A stretch of 64,000 nt of DNA from NCBI GenBank assembly GCA_905202485.1, contig CAJKRY010000004.1:1-64000 (forward strand), given 5' to 3'. Positions 32,840 to 41,438 of this stretch are shown here, in pieces. Origin of the DNA: an uncultured Methanomassiliicoccus sp. (GTDB taxonomy: Archaea; Thermoplasmatota; Thermoplasmata; Methanomassiliicoccales; Methanomassiliicoccaceae). Below the pieces are notes generated by a model. The model was given only the letters and a program-made list of their open reading frames with translations, made no database searches and was not told the DNA's origin. Both the position numbers and the translations under genes were made by a program. Position 1 is the first letter of the stretch, and the number at the start of each line of letters is the position of its first letter.

Positions 32840-33856
32840 TTACTTTGAGATTCCTAAGCTGGAATTTGTTTTTTGGATGGACTTCATTCCATCAGATTCC
32901 AGTTTCATCATTGAACGTATGCAGTCAATGTTTTCCGGGACCACATCGCTTTCTTGATGTACGGCCTGATAATAGAACAGCGTATTGTCTTTGACTTTTA
33001 TGCCGTCCTGCCACACAGCAATTTCCATAAAATCTCCTCTTCTTCTGTCCAGATCTTTTGCATATTCCATGATCTGAGCTGTGCTCTTAATTCCGTATTT
33101 TCCGTTTACAAACCTTACTCTGGGTGCGCTGTCCCAGACTGCAAGAATGTCTTGTTCTTTTGCTGGCTTCTTAAGATTTATTGTTATGCAGTGTACATGC
33201 ATCAGCGTTGTTGGAACCTTTACCACCATGGTGGTAATATTCAGCCAGGGCATGATTGTCTGTACATCTGGTCCGTGATGGGTCGGCAGTTTTAAAGACG
33301 GTTCAATTGCATTGAGAGCCGAACCTTTTATGTCTGCTGGATCGGCTCCTCTTCTTACAATTGTTGCTGCTACTGATTCAATTCCGTAGGCGTGGTCAAT
33401 TGGAAAGAGAGTTCTTACAAGTCCGGTAGTGTTACAGGAAACCACGCGGGAGAAATCGGCTCCCCAGGCCTCAGAGTAATTTGCGTAAGCGTTGAACGAA
33501 ATGCCTGTCAGACCATGATCTTCTCCTCCCTGAAAGATCGCTTTGACTCCGGCATCTTCATACATCTTACGGTAATGCTCACCTACACCGCCTGGTGTAC
33601 AGTCTACGATTATATCTGCTTCCTTCAGCAGATCTTTGAGGGATCCTTTGACAGCGATGCCCTCTTTTTCAAATGATGCTATATGATCCTCTTCTGCAGT
33701 GTACAAGGGGAATTTTTCCATCTCAGCAAGTCTTGCTTCATATGACGGACGAGTCTTTGTAACTCCTACGACTTCCATGTCATCCTGAGCTTTCACAGCA
33801 CATGCAACTCTCTTTCCAATTGTTCCGTAACCGTTAATTCCAACTCTGACCGTCAT
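32840..33856 (-). CDS. gap: Archaeal (type II) glyceraldehyde-3-phosphate dehydrogenase
   Basis: A phosphorylating GAPDH of gluconeogenesis/glycolysis, 338 residues. It has the N-terminal dinucleotide-binding MTVRVGINGYGTIGKRVA, CTPGGVGEH, and the catalytic cysteine in VVSCNTTGLVRT near residue 140. The sequence is of the archaeal class, distinct from bacterial GapA. I chose ATG 33856, with GGTGAAA 6-12 bases upstream; a longer ORF to 33892 has a non-native start. Monocistronic, divergent from ilvB. Confidence 0.95.
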   Translation of the reverse strand: MTVRVGINGYGTIGKRVACAVKAQDDMEVVGVTKTRPSYEARLAEMEKFPLYTAEEDHIASFEKEGIAVKGSLKDLLKEADIIVDCTPGGVGEHYRKMYEDAGVKAIFQGGEDHGLTGISFNAYANYSEAWGADFSRVVSCNTTGLVRTLFPIDHAYGIESVAATIVRRGADPADIKGSALNAIEPSLKLPTHHGPDVQTIMPWLNITTMVVKVPTTLMHVHCITINLKKPAKEQDILAVWDSAPRVRFVNGKYGIKSTAQIMEYAKDLDRRRGDFMEIAVWQDGIKVKDNTLFYYQAVHQESDVVPENIDCIRSMMKLESDGMKSIQKTNSSLGISK

Positions 33857-33966
33857 CGATTTTTCACCTTTTTGACGCTGCGCGATCGGCAAGCGATAGC
33901 AATCTATGAGATAAGGTTAGTGTTTTTACTTTATATTGATTTTTGTAATGCCACACTTTGACCTTT

Positions 33967-33983
33967 AGTCTAATTTTTAGACT
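33967..33983. promoter_or_regulatory. Inverted repeat upstream of the ilv promoter
   Basis: AGTCTAA (33967-33973) and TTAGACT (33977-33983) are a perfect 7-bp inverted repeat with a TTT centre, in the divergent gap between gap and ilvB. It lies just upstream of the TATA-like TTTTATAT at 33997-34004, where archaeal activators often bind. A further half-site TTAGTCTTT occurs near 34034. Role inferred. Confidence 0.4.
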
Positions 33984-33996
33984 TTATTGCATAATA

Positions 33997-34004
33997 TTTT
34001 ATAT
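33997..34004 (+). promoter_or_regulatory. TATA box of the ilvBNC operon
   Basis: TTTTATAT within an AT-rich block. Initiation would be near 34025, giving an untranslated leader of about 115 bases before the TTG start at 34141. The leader is long for this genome, and no clear structure or peptide was found in it. Confidence 0.4.
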
Positions 34005-34140
34005 GCAGATGCTATAAGCTAATTCTAATGTTAGTCTTTGGAGCAGATTCCTCGATTTCTATTGTGTTGGGCTCTGTAGTATTGACTAGCTGAAGGCACC
34101 TAGTTTTTTGGTAGCCTATGCATTTTTAGAAGGTGATTAG

Positions 34141-35811
34141 TTGAAAGGTTCTAAAGCCGTTTTCTCTCTGTTGGAAAAAGAAGGGGTTGAAGTGATGTTT
34201 GGATACCCCGGAGGTCAAAGCCTGCAGCTTTACGACGATCTGATAGACTCCAGCATACGGCACGTTTTGGTACGCCATGAACAGTGCGCTGCACACATGG
34301 CTGACGGATTTGCACGTGCAACAGGGAAAGTCGGCGTATGTACTTCTACGTCAGGTCCCGGCGCAACAAACCTCGTCACAGGGGTTGCTACGGCCTACGT
34401 CGACTCATCACCGATGATGATCCTCACGGGGCAGGTTCCGACCACCGCTCTTGGAAATCAGGCGTTTCAGGAAGCCGATTCATTCTCAATCATGATGCCA
34501 ATAACCAAGCATAACTTCAGGATTCTCGATCCTTCAGATATTCCAGTCGCTGTCAGAAGAGGAATGAATATTGCATCTTCAGGAAGAAAGGGCCCTGTCC
34601 ACATAGATCTGCCATCAGATGTTCAAAAAATGGAAGTTCCGGAGGAAGCATTCAAAAGAACTTACCGCACCCCTACTGCAATTGAAGATTTTTCAAAGAT
34701 TCCAGAAGCCGTTAAAATTCTTTCTGAAGCTGAAAGGCCGCTTCTTCTCGTGGGCGGAGGAGCAGTCTGGGCCGGAGCTGGTCCTGAAATTATGAAACTC
34801 TCTGAGGTTCTCATGGCACCTGTTGCAACTACGATAATGGCCAAAGGAATCATCCCTGAGACTCACCCCCTTTCACTCGGCATCATCGGGATGCATGGTA
34901 AAGTGGGAGCAAGAAAAGCGTATCTGGAAGCAGATGTGATCCTGGCAGTTGGAACCAGATTTTCAGATCGTACTGCCGGAGCCCAGTCTGGGTTATCTCC
35001 ATCAACAAAATTAATTCAGATTGATATAGATCCTGCAGAGGCCAGCAAGTTGGCCCGCACTCAAATCAGACTGGTAGGCGATGCAAAGAAAGGAGTGGCT
35101 TCTATTCTACATGGACTCTCACTGCAGAAGGAGGAATCTGCATGGATAAGAAGGGTCAAAGAAATCCAGGATGCCTGCAACTGCAATATAAATATCATGT
35201 CTGCACCGATCCTGCCGCAGAAGGTAATCCATGATCTCAATGAAACTTTAGATAAAGGAGCAATAGTCACGACAGACGTCGGACAGAACCAAATGTGGGT
35301 AGCACATTTTCTCAAAACACAAAATCCGCGTCAGTTCATCAGTTCTGGTGGTTTCGGCACCATGGGATTCGGACTTCCTGCTGCAATGGGTGCAAAATGC
35401 GCGTTTCCTGACGAAACAGTCATCTGCATAACTGGAGACGGAGGAATTCAAATGGTGTTTCAGGAATTTGCTACGGCAGTTTCTGAAAATCTTCCAGTTG
35501 TGGTATGCGTCTTTAACAACGGCTGGCTGGGGATGGTTAAACAATGGCAGAAACTCTTTAATAATAAGCGCTACAGCGGCACGCATCTCACAGGCAATCC
35601 AGATTTTGTTAAGCTAGCTCAAGCTTATGGAGCTGATGGAATCTGTGTCGAAAAACCTTCTGAAATCAGGGAGGCTCTGCAGATAGGCTACGGTTCAGGT
35701 GTGCCTTATCTGATAGACATCAGGATAGATCCGGAAGAAGACGTTCTGCCCATGATACCTCCAGGCGACGGTCCTGCCACAATCATACGGGGGAGATGTA
35801 CATGGAATTAA
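34141..35811 (+). CDS. ilvB: Acetolactate synthase large (catalytic) subunit
   Basis: A thiamine-diphosphate enzyme making acetolactate or acetohydroxybutyrate for Val, Leu and Ile. The 556-residue protein has the catalytic glutamate region GVEVMFGYPGGQSLQLYDDL and RHEQCAAHMADGFARATGK at the N-terminus, and the ThDP motif GDGGIQMVFQEFATA to VVCVFNNGWLGM at the C-terminus. TTG start at 34141, with AAGGTGAT 4-11 bases upstream. It overlaps ilvN by ten bases, and ilvC follows. Confidence 0.95.
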   Translation: MKGSKAVFSLLEKEGVEVMFGYPGGQSLQLYDDLIDSSIRHVLVRHEQCAAHMADGFARATGKVGVCTSTSGPGATNLVTGVATAYVDSSPMMILTGQVPTTALGNQAFQEADSFSIMMPITKHNFRILDPSDIPVAVRRGMNIASSGRKGPVHIDLPSDVQKMEVPEEAFKRTYRTPTAIEDFSKIPEAVKILSEAERPLLLVGGGAVWAGAGPEIMKLSEVLMAPVATTIMAKGIIPETHPLSLGIIGMHGKVGARKAYLEADVILAVGTRFSDRTAGAQSGLSPSTKLIQIDIDPAEASKLARTQIRLVGDAKKGVASILHGLSLQKEESAWIRRVKEIQDACNCNINIMSAPILPQKVIHDLNETLDKGAIVTTDVGQNQMWVAHFLKTQNPRQFISSGGFGTMGFGLPAAMGAKCAFPDETVICITGDGGIQMVFQEFATAVSENLPVVVCVFNNGWLGMVKQWQKLFNNKRYSGTHLTGNPDFVKLAQAYGADGICVEKPSEIREALQIGYGSGVPYLIDIRIDPEEDVLPMIPPGDGPATIIRGRCTWN

Positions 35812-36158
35812 TCATGATCATTGGTGAAAGGTCCCCAGGCCTCATTCAGAGAGTCATAATCGAACTGGGAAGACGTGGAATTGAGTCTGAAAAGATGTTT
35901 ATGGTCCACGAAGGTGATAAAACTAAGATAATCATTGAGGCAAACATTGGTAAAATGAACGGCCGTCTCCTGCATGCCCTCATGGGTCTGCAGGATGTTG
36001 AGCTGGCAGAGTATATCCACGAAGACTATTGCTGTTTCTGGAAATGCTCTCCAAACAATACCTCAGAGTTTCTCATCTCCTGCGGTGAAGAAAACGCCTC
36101 GGGAACTCAGAAACTGGCTGAAGAATGCATCTGTAAATACGAAAAATGTGAAAACTAA
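35802..36158 (+). CDS. ilvN: Short acetolactate synthase regulatory (ACT) subunit with cysteine-rich tail
   Basis: A 118-residue protein whose N-terminal 75 residues form an ACT domain (MIIGERSPGLIQRVIIELGR and GLQDVELAEYIHEDY), as in IlvN/IlvH small subunits. It lacks the usual C-terminal regulatory domain (family about 160 aa). Instead it has a tail with seven cysteines (YCCFWKC, SC, ECICKYEKC). The tail could bind metal or form disulfides. GGGGGAG about seven bases upstream supports ATG 35802. The operon position supports the IlvN call. Confidence 0.8.
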   Translation: MELIMIIGERSPGLIQRVIIELGRRGIESEKMFMVHEGDKTKIIIEANIGKMNGRLLHALMGLQDVELAEYIHEDYCCFWKCSPNNTSEFLISCGEENASGTQKLAEECICKYEKCEN

Positions 36159-36169
36159 TCGGTGATAAG

Positions 36170-37159
36170 ATGGTATCCAAAATATATCACGACTCAGACG
36201 CTGATTTAAGCGTATTGAATGGTAAAAAGATCGCAGTTATCGGTTACGGTAACCAGGGAAGAGCACAAGCAATGTGCCTTCACGACTCCGGCATGGATGT
36301 TATAGTCGGTTTAAGAAAGAATGGAAAATCCTGGAAAATTGCAGAGTCAGACGGACTTAAAGTAGCAGAAGTCCCTGAAGCTGTGAAAGATGCTGACATA
36401 ATCATGATTCTCATTCCTGATGAAGTCCAGCCTGCAGTTTACTCGGAGCAGATAGCCCCTAATCTGAAAAGCGGAGCCGCCCTTGAATTCGCTCATGGAT
36501 TTGCTATTACCTTTAATTTCATCAAGCCGCCCGAGAACTGTGATGTAATCATGGTAGCCCCTAAATCTCCAGGAAAAATGGTTCGCCAGACTTATCTGGA
36601 AGGGTTTGGAGTACCTTCACTCATAGCGGTCCACCAAGACGCTTCTGGAAATGCAAAGTCTCTAGCTCTTGCTTTGGCGAAAGGCATCGGGTCTACAAAA
36701 GCTGGTGTTCTGGAAACAGACTTCAGAGAAGAAGCAACTTCAGATTTATTCGGAGAACAGTCGGTTCTCTGCGGCGGAGTTACGGCACTCATTGAAGCTG
36801 GTTTTGAAACTTTAGTGAACGCTGGATACAAACCAGAGATCGCTTATTTCGAAGTCCTTCATGAGTTAAAATTAATCGTTGATCTGATCCAGGCCGGCGG
36901 AATCATGCACATGTGGGAATCTGTTTCTAATACTGCTGAATACGGCGGATTAAGTCGCAGAGATGCAGTTATAAATGAAGACTCTAAAAAAGCAATGAAA
37001 AAGATCTTAGAGGACATCCAGTCAGGTAAGTTTGCTGAAGAGTGGTCTCAGGAATGGAAAATAAATCTCGCCGGCATGAAAGAAATGGAAGCCAAGGATG
37101 CCGACAAACAGATTGAAAAAGTCGGAAAAGAAATCCGTGCTCTTTTCGAAAGAAACTAA
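36170..37159 (+). CDS. ilvC: Ketol-acid reductoisomerase
   Basis: Isomerises and reduces acetolactate in branched-chain amino acid synthesis. The 329-residue class I enzyme begins with KIAVIGYGNQGRAQAMCLHD (the family's GYGxQGHAxAxNLxDSG with Arg-Ala-Gln variation), followed by LIPDEVQPAVY, EFAHGFAI, and the metal-binding acidic motif in EEATSDLFGEQSVLCGGVTA. C-terminal ISNTAEYG-like SVSNTAEYGG is present. It is 11 bases after ilvN and is followed by terminator hairpins. Confidence 0.95.
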   Translation: MVSKIYHDSDADLSVLNGKKIAVIGYGNQGRAQAMCLHDSGMDVIVGLRKNGKSWKIAESDGLKVAEVPEAVKDADIIMILIPDEVQPAVYSEQIAPNLKSGAALEFAHGFAITFNFIKPPENCDVIMVAPKSPGKMVRQTYLEGFGVPSLIAVHQDASGNAKSLALALAKGIGSTKAGVLETDFREEATSDLFGEQSVLCGGVTALIEAGFETLVNAGYKPEIAYFEVLHELKLIVDLIQAGGIMHMWESVSNTAEYGGLSRRDAVINEDSKKAMKKILEDIQSGKFAEEWSQEWKINLAGMKEMEAKDADKQIEKVGKEIRALFERN

Positions 37160-37279
37160 ATGTTTTCAGGGGGAGATCTCTCCCTTCTCCATTTTTAATT
37201 TTCAAACACTTTGAAATGTGCACTTTTTAACTTTAAAATAAGCCCGCACCCAATCAGTTTTTCTAAAGAAAAAGACATG

Positions 37280-37307
37280 ATGGTTTCTGATACCAGAAAC
37301 CATTTTT
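37280..37307 (+). terminator. Intrinsic-type terminator after the ilv operon
   Basis: ATGGTTTCTG (37280-37289), loop ATAC, and CAGAAACCAT (37294-37303) form a perfect 10-bp stem followed by a T-run. A second GC-rich stem lies at about 37168-37183, just after ilvC. The convergent terC gene ends at 37313. Confidence 0.65.
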
Positions 37308-37312
37308 GTTTA

Positions 37313-38248
37313 TCATGTTGCCATCTTTGTTTGCTTGAGATGCTTGTTTCTTATCACTGATGCTATTATTGCTATCAGCAGCACAACCAGGATAACTGCC
37401 AGTGAAACAACAACATTAACATGATATCCTACGATTGGCAGAAGCATTTTTACACCGACAAATGCCAGAATTACTGCAAGTCCATACTTGAGATAATACA
37501 TTGAAGACATTATGCCAGCAAGCGCAAAGTATAGAGCTCTGAGACCAAGAATTGCGAACACGTTTGATGTGTATACAATAAACATGTCGGTTGTGATTCC
37601 CATCACTGCTGGAATAGAATCTACAGCAAACACAATGTCGGTAGATTCAATTACTAACAGTGCTAGGAATAACGGCGTAGCAGCAAGGACGCCTGCATTT
37701 CTCACAAAGAATTTTCCCTCATGGGAATCTGTGCTGACAGGCATTATTTTCTTAAATCCTCTGACAATAATATTCTTTTCTGGGTCTACCTTTTGATCCT
37801 TTTGAACTGCTAATTTTACAGCAGTAAACAGCAGGAATATTCCAAAAATGTACAATAACCAGTCAAACTTTTCAACAAGAGTCACTCCAGCGAAGATAAA
37901 TATCGCTCTGAACACTAAAGCACCGATAATACCATAAAACAGTATCTTGTGTTGATACTCTGGGGCAATTCCGAAGAATGCGAATATTATTATAAACACA
38001 AATAAATTATCAACGCTAAGTGCTTTTTCCATTACATATGCGGCAGTGTATTCCAGACCACTTTGGGAACCCATTTGCCAAAAAATAACTGCATTAAATG
38101 CGAGGGCAATCCCGATCCAGAATGCGCTCATCATGAGCGCTTCTTTTACCCCAATAACATGGTTCTTACGATTAAAAACACCCAGATCCAATGCTAAAAG
38201 GATAACTACGATAACAGCGAATGCTATCCACATTGTGTCGCTAAACAT
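37313..38248 (-). CDS. TerC-family integral membrane protein (Alx-like)
   Basis: A 311-residue membrane protein with about nine helices. Typical TerC sequence: VVILLALDLGVFNRKNHVIG at the N-terminus, EKALSVDNLFVFIIIFAFF (conserved Asp), and VIESTDIVFAVDSIPAVMGI (conserved Glu/Asp). The family is linked to tellurite resistance and manganese homeostasis or export. It stands alone, convergent with ilvC. The substrate is not shown by the sequence, but the acidic intramembrane residues support cation handling. Confidence 0.9.
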   Translation of the reverse strand: MFSDTMWIAFAVIVVILLALDLGVFNRKNHVIGVKEALMMSAFWIGIALAFNAVIFWQMGSQSGLEYTAAYVMEKALSVDNLFVFIIIFAFFGIAPEYQHKILFYGIIGALVFRAIFIFAGVTLVEKFDWLLYIFGIFLLFTAVKLAVQKDQKVDPEKNIIVRGFKKIMPVSTDSHEGKFFVRNAGVLAATPLFLALLVIESTDIVFAVDSIPAVMGITTDMFIVYTSNVFAILGLRALYFALAGIMSSMYYLKYGLAVILAFVGVKMLLPIVGYHVNVVVSLAVILVVLLIAIIASVIRNKHLKQTKMAT

Positions 38249-38342
38249 CTAGATTTCGCTCCAAGGCGTAAATTCTAGTTCTTCGCATATCCCGCACATA
38301 TTATTAAGCTTTGTATAACCAGATCAATCGGCTTCAGGATCA

Positions 38343-39011
38343 TCATTTCCAGGGGTCTATGAAATCTTCATCTTCATCACAGACCATTCTGCATCGTGTT
38401 CGGTGGAGTTCTCCGTATTTTTTATGGCACGCCGGACAGAGCGTTTTTAGATTTCCGGGGTGGTCGGACCCGCCTAGCGATCTTGGTATTATATGATGCA
38501 CCTCCAGTGACTCTTTTCGATACCCTCCCTTTCCACGTTTCAGCAGAGGATCATATACCTTACGGCTGCTTTTGCCAAATTCCACTCCGCAGTCCTGGCA
38601 GGTATATTTGTCTCTTCTGAGAACTCTCTGTCTGATGTTGGACCACATGTAGTTGCGGATCCACTCTTCCGTCCAATCAGAATAAATAGGTTTGCGAGTC
38701 CCTTCTGCATAATATTTAGGCGGTTGTAAAAACTCTTTTCTAAGCTCAATAAATGCCTCATTCACGTTGTGCTTTTCTCTGCACAGTTTTTGAGCACCAG
38801 ATCCAGGATAATGTCTTTTTTTACAGTATGGGCACAATTCGAGACTCTTATTTTCACATCTTCTATATGGGCATTCTTTCAGAGTCTTTTGGTTGCAAAA
38901 CATGGGCATGCTGCCCGTTTCGTTTGTTAATTTGTATGTGCCGTCATCGTTAAGCAGTCCGCAGTGGCTCTCTCTGAGCGGATCAAGACGGTGGAGGCAG
39001 ATGTTGGGCAT
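38343..39011 (-). CDS. HNH endonuclease-domain protein with cysteine-rich N-terminus
   Basis: A 222-residue protein. The C-terminal half is an HNH nuclease: RDKYTCQDCGVEF, LEVHHIIPRSLGGSDHPGNL and LCPACHKKYGELH give the His-Asn-His core with two CxxC zinc pairs. The N-terminal 80 residues carry another set of cysteines (CNQ, CPYRRC, CPYC) that could form a second zinc module. It is not flanked by phage or restriction genes. I chose ATG 39011; ATG 39014 is adjacent. Role unknown; possibilities include a stand-alone defence or repair nuclease. Confidence 0.8.
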   Translation of the reverse strand: MPNICLHRLDPLRESHCGLLNDDGTYKLTNETGSMPMFCNQKTLKECPYRRCENKSLELCPYCKKRHYPGSGAQKLCREKHNVNEAFIELRKEFLQPPKYYAEGTRKPIYSDWTEEWIRNYMWSNIRQRVLRRDKYTCQDCGVEFGKSSRKVYDPLLKRGKGGYRKESLEVHHIIPRSLGGSDHPGNLKTLCPACHKKYGELHRTRCRMVCDEDEDFIDPWK

Positions 39012-39110
39012 CATTGCTCTCCATAACCTATATCAGACTAATCCATATTACGCTCAACTGGACAAACATATATTATTCACTATTTGCAATAGGGGGATGG
39101 TATTACGCGG

Positions 39111-40334
39111 ATGACTGCTATGAAACAATTCAATACTCTGGATGATTTTCAGTTTGAAGATAAGACTGTTCTATTGAGAGTAGATATTAACTGCCCTTTG
39201 GATAAGGAAACATTAAAGTTGACGGATGACAACCGTATCCGACACATCGTTCCGACTGTCAGGGAGCTATTGGATGACGGTGCAAAAGTTGTTATTATCG
39301 CTCATCAGGGAAGGCCTGGAGAATGGGATTTTGTAAATCTCCAGCAGCACGCTGAATGCCTTTCAAAATATCTTTGCAAGCAGGTAAAATATGTGGATGA
39401 TATTCTTGGAGAAACCGCTCTTTCAGAAATAAAGAGTCTTACTCCAGGAAATGTAATCATGCTCAAAAATATCCGTGAGCTGCCTTACGAACTGGAAAAA
39501 AAGAGTGCGGAGGAACATGCCAACAGTGAACTTGTACAAACTTTGGCGCCTCTGTTTGATTATTATGTGAATGATGCCTTTGCTACTGCCCATCGTTCTC
39601 AGTGCTCTCTGGTAGGTCCTCCTTGTATTTTACCTTCGGCTGTAGGCAGACTGATGGAAAAGGAGCTTACTGCATTGTCATCCGTTTTCAGCGATACACA
39701 TCATCCATCTGTTTTTATTCTCGGTGGGTCTAAATTTTCTGATGCCATCAAAGTCATGGACCGTGCTTTGACAAGCAAAGCCGCTGATATGATTATTCTT
39801 GTAGGTCTTACTGCTTCGGCATTCCTTGTAGCGAGAGGTGTAGATATCGGAGAACCATCCAGGAAAGCTCTGGAAGCAGAGCTCACTCTGGAAACTTTAG
39901 AAGCCGCAAAGAAGCTTTTGAGAGAACGCGGCGAGCATATACTTCTCCCCTTTGACGTGGCTGTGGAAGAGGAAGATGGAAAACGTAAAAATCTGCTTGT
40001 AGGTGATCTGCCGATAAATGCTCCCATTTATGATATTGGAAAAAGATCCATAGAGAAATTTACCAAAGTTATAGACCCTGCGAAGACTGTTTTCATGTCT
40101 GGACCAGCTGGATTGATTGAAAAGGAGCAGTTCACAAGAGGTACCCGAGATCTCATGACGGCAATGGCTCATTCCAATGCATACACCCTGCTGGGTGGAG
40201 GTCATACTGTTGGAGCTGCAGAAAGATTCGGCATGTCCGAACGGTTTTCGTACGTAAGCACAGCCGGTGGAGCTTTAGAAACATTCATTCTTGGAAAACC
40301 ACTGCCTGCCGTTGAAGCTCTGAGAAAAAAATAA
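39111..40334 (+). CDS. pgk: Phosphoglycerate kinase
   Basis: Transfers phosphate between 1,3-bisphosphoglycerate and ADP in central carbon metabolism. The 407-residue archaeal-type protein has VLLRVDINCPLDKE near the N-terminus, VIIAHQGRPG, MLKNIRELPYE, DAFATAHRSQCSLVG, and the nucleotide loop LLGGGHTVGAAERFG near the C-terminus. ATG 39111 or 39120 could start it. GAPDH is encoded 5 kb away, not adjacent. A 16-base perfect palindrome follows at 40353. Confidence 0.93.
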   Translation: MTAMKQFNTLDDFQFEDKTVLLRVDINCPLDKETLKLTDDNRIRHIVPTVRELLDDGAKVVIIAHQGRPGEWDFVNLQQHAECLSKYLCKQVKYVDDILGETALSEIKSLTPGNVIMLKNIRELPYELEKKSAEEHANSELVQTLAPLFDYYVNDAFATAHRSQCSLVGPPCILPSAVGRLMEKELTALSSVFSDTHHPSVFILGGSKFSDAIKVMDRALTSKAADMIILVGLTASAFLVARGVDIGEPSRKALEAELTLETLEAAKKLLRERGEHILLPFDVAVEEEDGKRKNLLVGDLPINAPIYDIGKRSIEKFTKVIDPAKTVFMSGPAGLIEKEQFTRGTRDLMTAMAHSNAYTLLGGGHTVGAAERFGMSERFSYVSTAGGALETFILGKPLPAVEALRKK

Positions 40335-40352
40335 AGCTGCCTGATCGTGAGA

Positions 40353-40368
40353 ACTGGAAATTTCCAGT
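40353..40368. repeat. 16-base perfect palindrome after pgk
   Basis: ACTGGAAATTTCCAGT is self-complementary without a spacer, 18 bases after the pgk stop. A T-rich stretch follows about 16 bases later. It could end the pgk transcript or be a protein site for the cassette downstream. Role inferred. Confidence 0.35.
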
Positions 40369-40472
40369 ATCCCGCGGTCTCGTCTATTTTTCTGATCTCT
40401 GAACACATTGGATGAAATGGTTCATCCTTAAAATCCCACTATAATACGTTCAGACAATCCAAAGTCCATGTG

Positions 40473-40497
40473 TTTATATCATGTAAATGTTACATGA
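40473..40497 (+). promoter_or_regulatory. TATA box overlapped by a palindromic operator
   Basis: TTTATAT (40473-40479) is a good TATA element. Adjoining it, TCATGTAA (40479-40486), centre ATG, and TTACATGA (40490-40497) make a perfect 19-base inverted repeat. The palindrome lies between the TATA box and the expected initiation site (about 40500) of the DUF1848-SPL-Fpg cassette, the classic archaeal repressor position. Confidence 0.55.
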
Positions 40498-40514
40498 GAC
40501 TAGCGGGGTTTGAC

Positions 40515-41438
40515 TTGATACTCAATACCGGTGGGCGTACCGACACAGTTCAGTATTATACAGATTGGCTTTTGAAACGTTTTCAGGAAGGTTATGTTCT
40601 TTCTCGGAATCCTCTGTTTCCAAACAAAGTTACACGATACGAGCTTACGCCAGATAAAATTGATTGTATAATATTCTGTTCAAAAAATTATCTGCCGATA
40701 CTGCCGTACATCACAGATATAACCGATCGATTCAACACCTATTTTCATTATACTATAACTGCATATGAGAAAGATATTGAACCAGGTGTCCCATCAATTG
40801 ATGAGGGTGTGCAAACACTCATCCAGCTTTCTAAACTTGTAGGGAAAGAAAGGGTTGCATGGCGTTATGATCCCATCTTACTGACTGAGAAATATACTAT
40901 CCAAAGACATCTCCAGGTTTTTGAAACAATGGCCAAACAGCTTGCACCCTATATCGACCGCTGTATTTTCAGCTTTGTAGAGATGTATGCTAAGCTGAAG
41001 TATAACATCCCTGAATTAATTCCGCTTTCCATTGGTGATATGAATTCATTGGCAGAAGGTCTGGGAAAAATTGCTGCCAAATATGACATCTATATCCAAA
41101 CCTGCGGTACTAACGGGGATTTCACAAAATACGGTGTACATTCGTCAGGATGTATGACTTTAGAGATACTTGGAAATGCAAATAGTCTTCAGTTTCGTGA
41201 TTTGAAGCACAAAGGCATGCGGCAAGGCTGTCACTGCATTGAAAGTCGGGACATCGGTGCTTATGATACCTGCATGAATGGGTGTAAATACTGCTATGCT
41301 AACAAAAATCCCAGAAAAGCTTTTGAAAACTACAAATTGCACGATCCCTCATCTCCTTTATTGCTGGGAAATCTCAAACAGGATGACATCATACAGCAAG
41401 GCAATCAAAAAAGCTTTATAAAATTGGAGAATAAATGA
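40515..41438 (+). CDS. DUF1848 family protein (putative radical SAM enzyme)
   Basis: A 307-residue protein of the DUF1848 family: N-terminal MILNTGGRTDTVQYYTDWLL, then EGYVLSRNPLFPNKVTRYEL and IIFCSKNYLPIL, and a C-terminal cysteine cluster DTCMNGCKYCYANKNP that looks like a radical SAM CxxxCxxC at the C-terminal end. I chose TTG 40515 because the family begins with MILN and GCGGGG lies about seven bases upstream; ATG 40494 and GTG 40470 are longer alternatives. Its TGA overlaps the next ATG. The family is mainly bacterial. Function unproven. Confidence 0.8.
   Translation: MILNTGGRTDTVQYYTDWLLKRFQEGYVLSRNPLFPNKVTRYELTPDKIDCIIFCSKNYLPILPYITDITDRFNTYFHYTITAYEKDIEPGVPSIDEGVQTLIQLSKLVGKERVAWRYDPILLTEKYTIQRHLQVFETMAKQLAPYIDRCIFSFVEMYAKLKYNIPELIPLSIGDMNSLAEGLGKIAAKYDIYIQTCGTNGDFTKYGVHSSGCMTLEILGNANSLQFRDLKHKGMRQGCHCIESRDIGAYDTCMNGCKYCYANKNPRKAFENYKLHDPSSPLLLGNLKQDDIIQQGNQKSFIKLENK

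Noticed and set aside
39897..40408. Minus-strand ORFs across the end of pgk
   Set aside because: They are antisense to conserved PGK motifs and lack promoters or ribosome sites.
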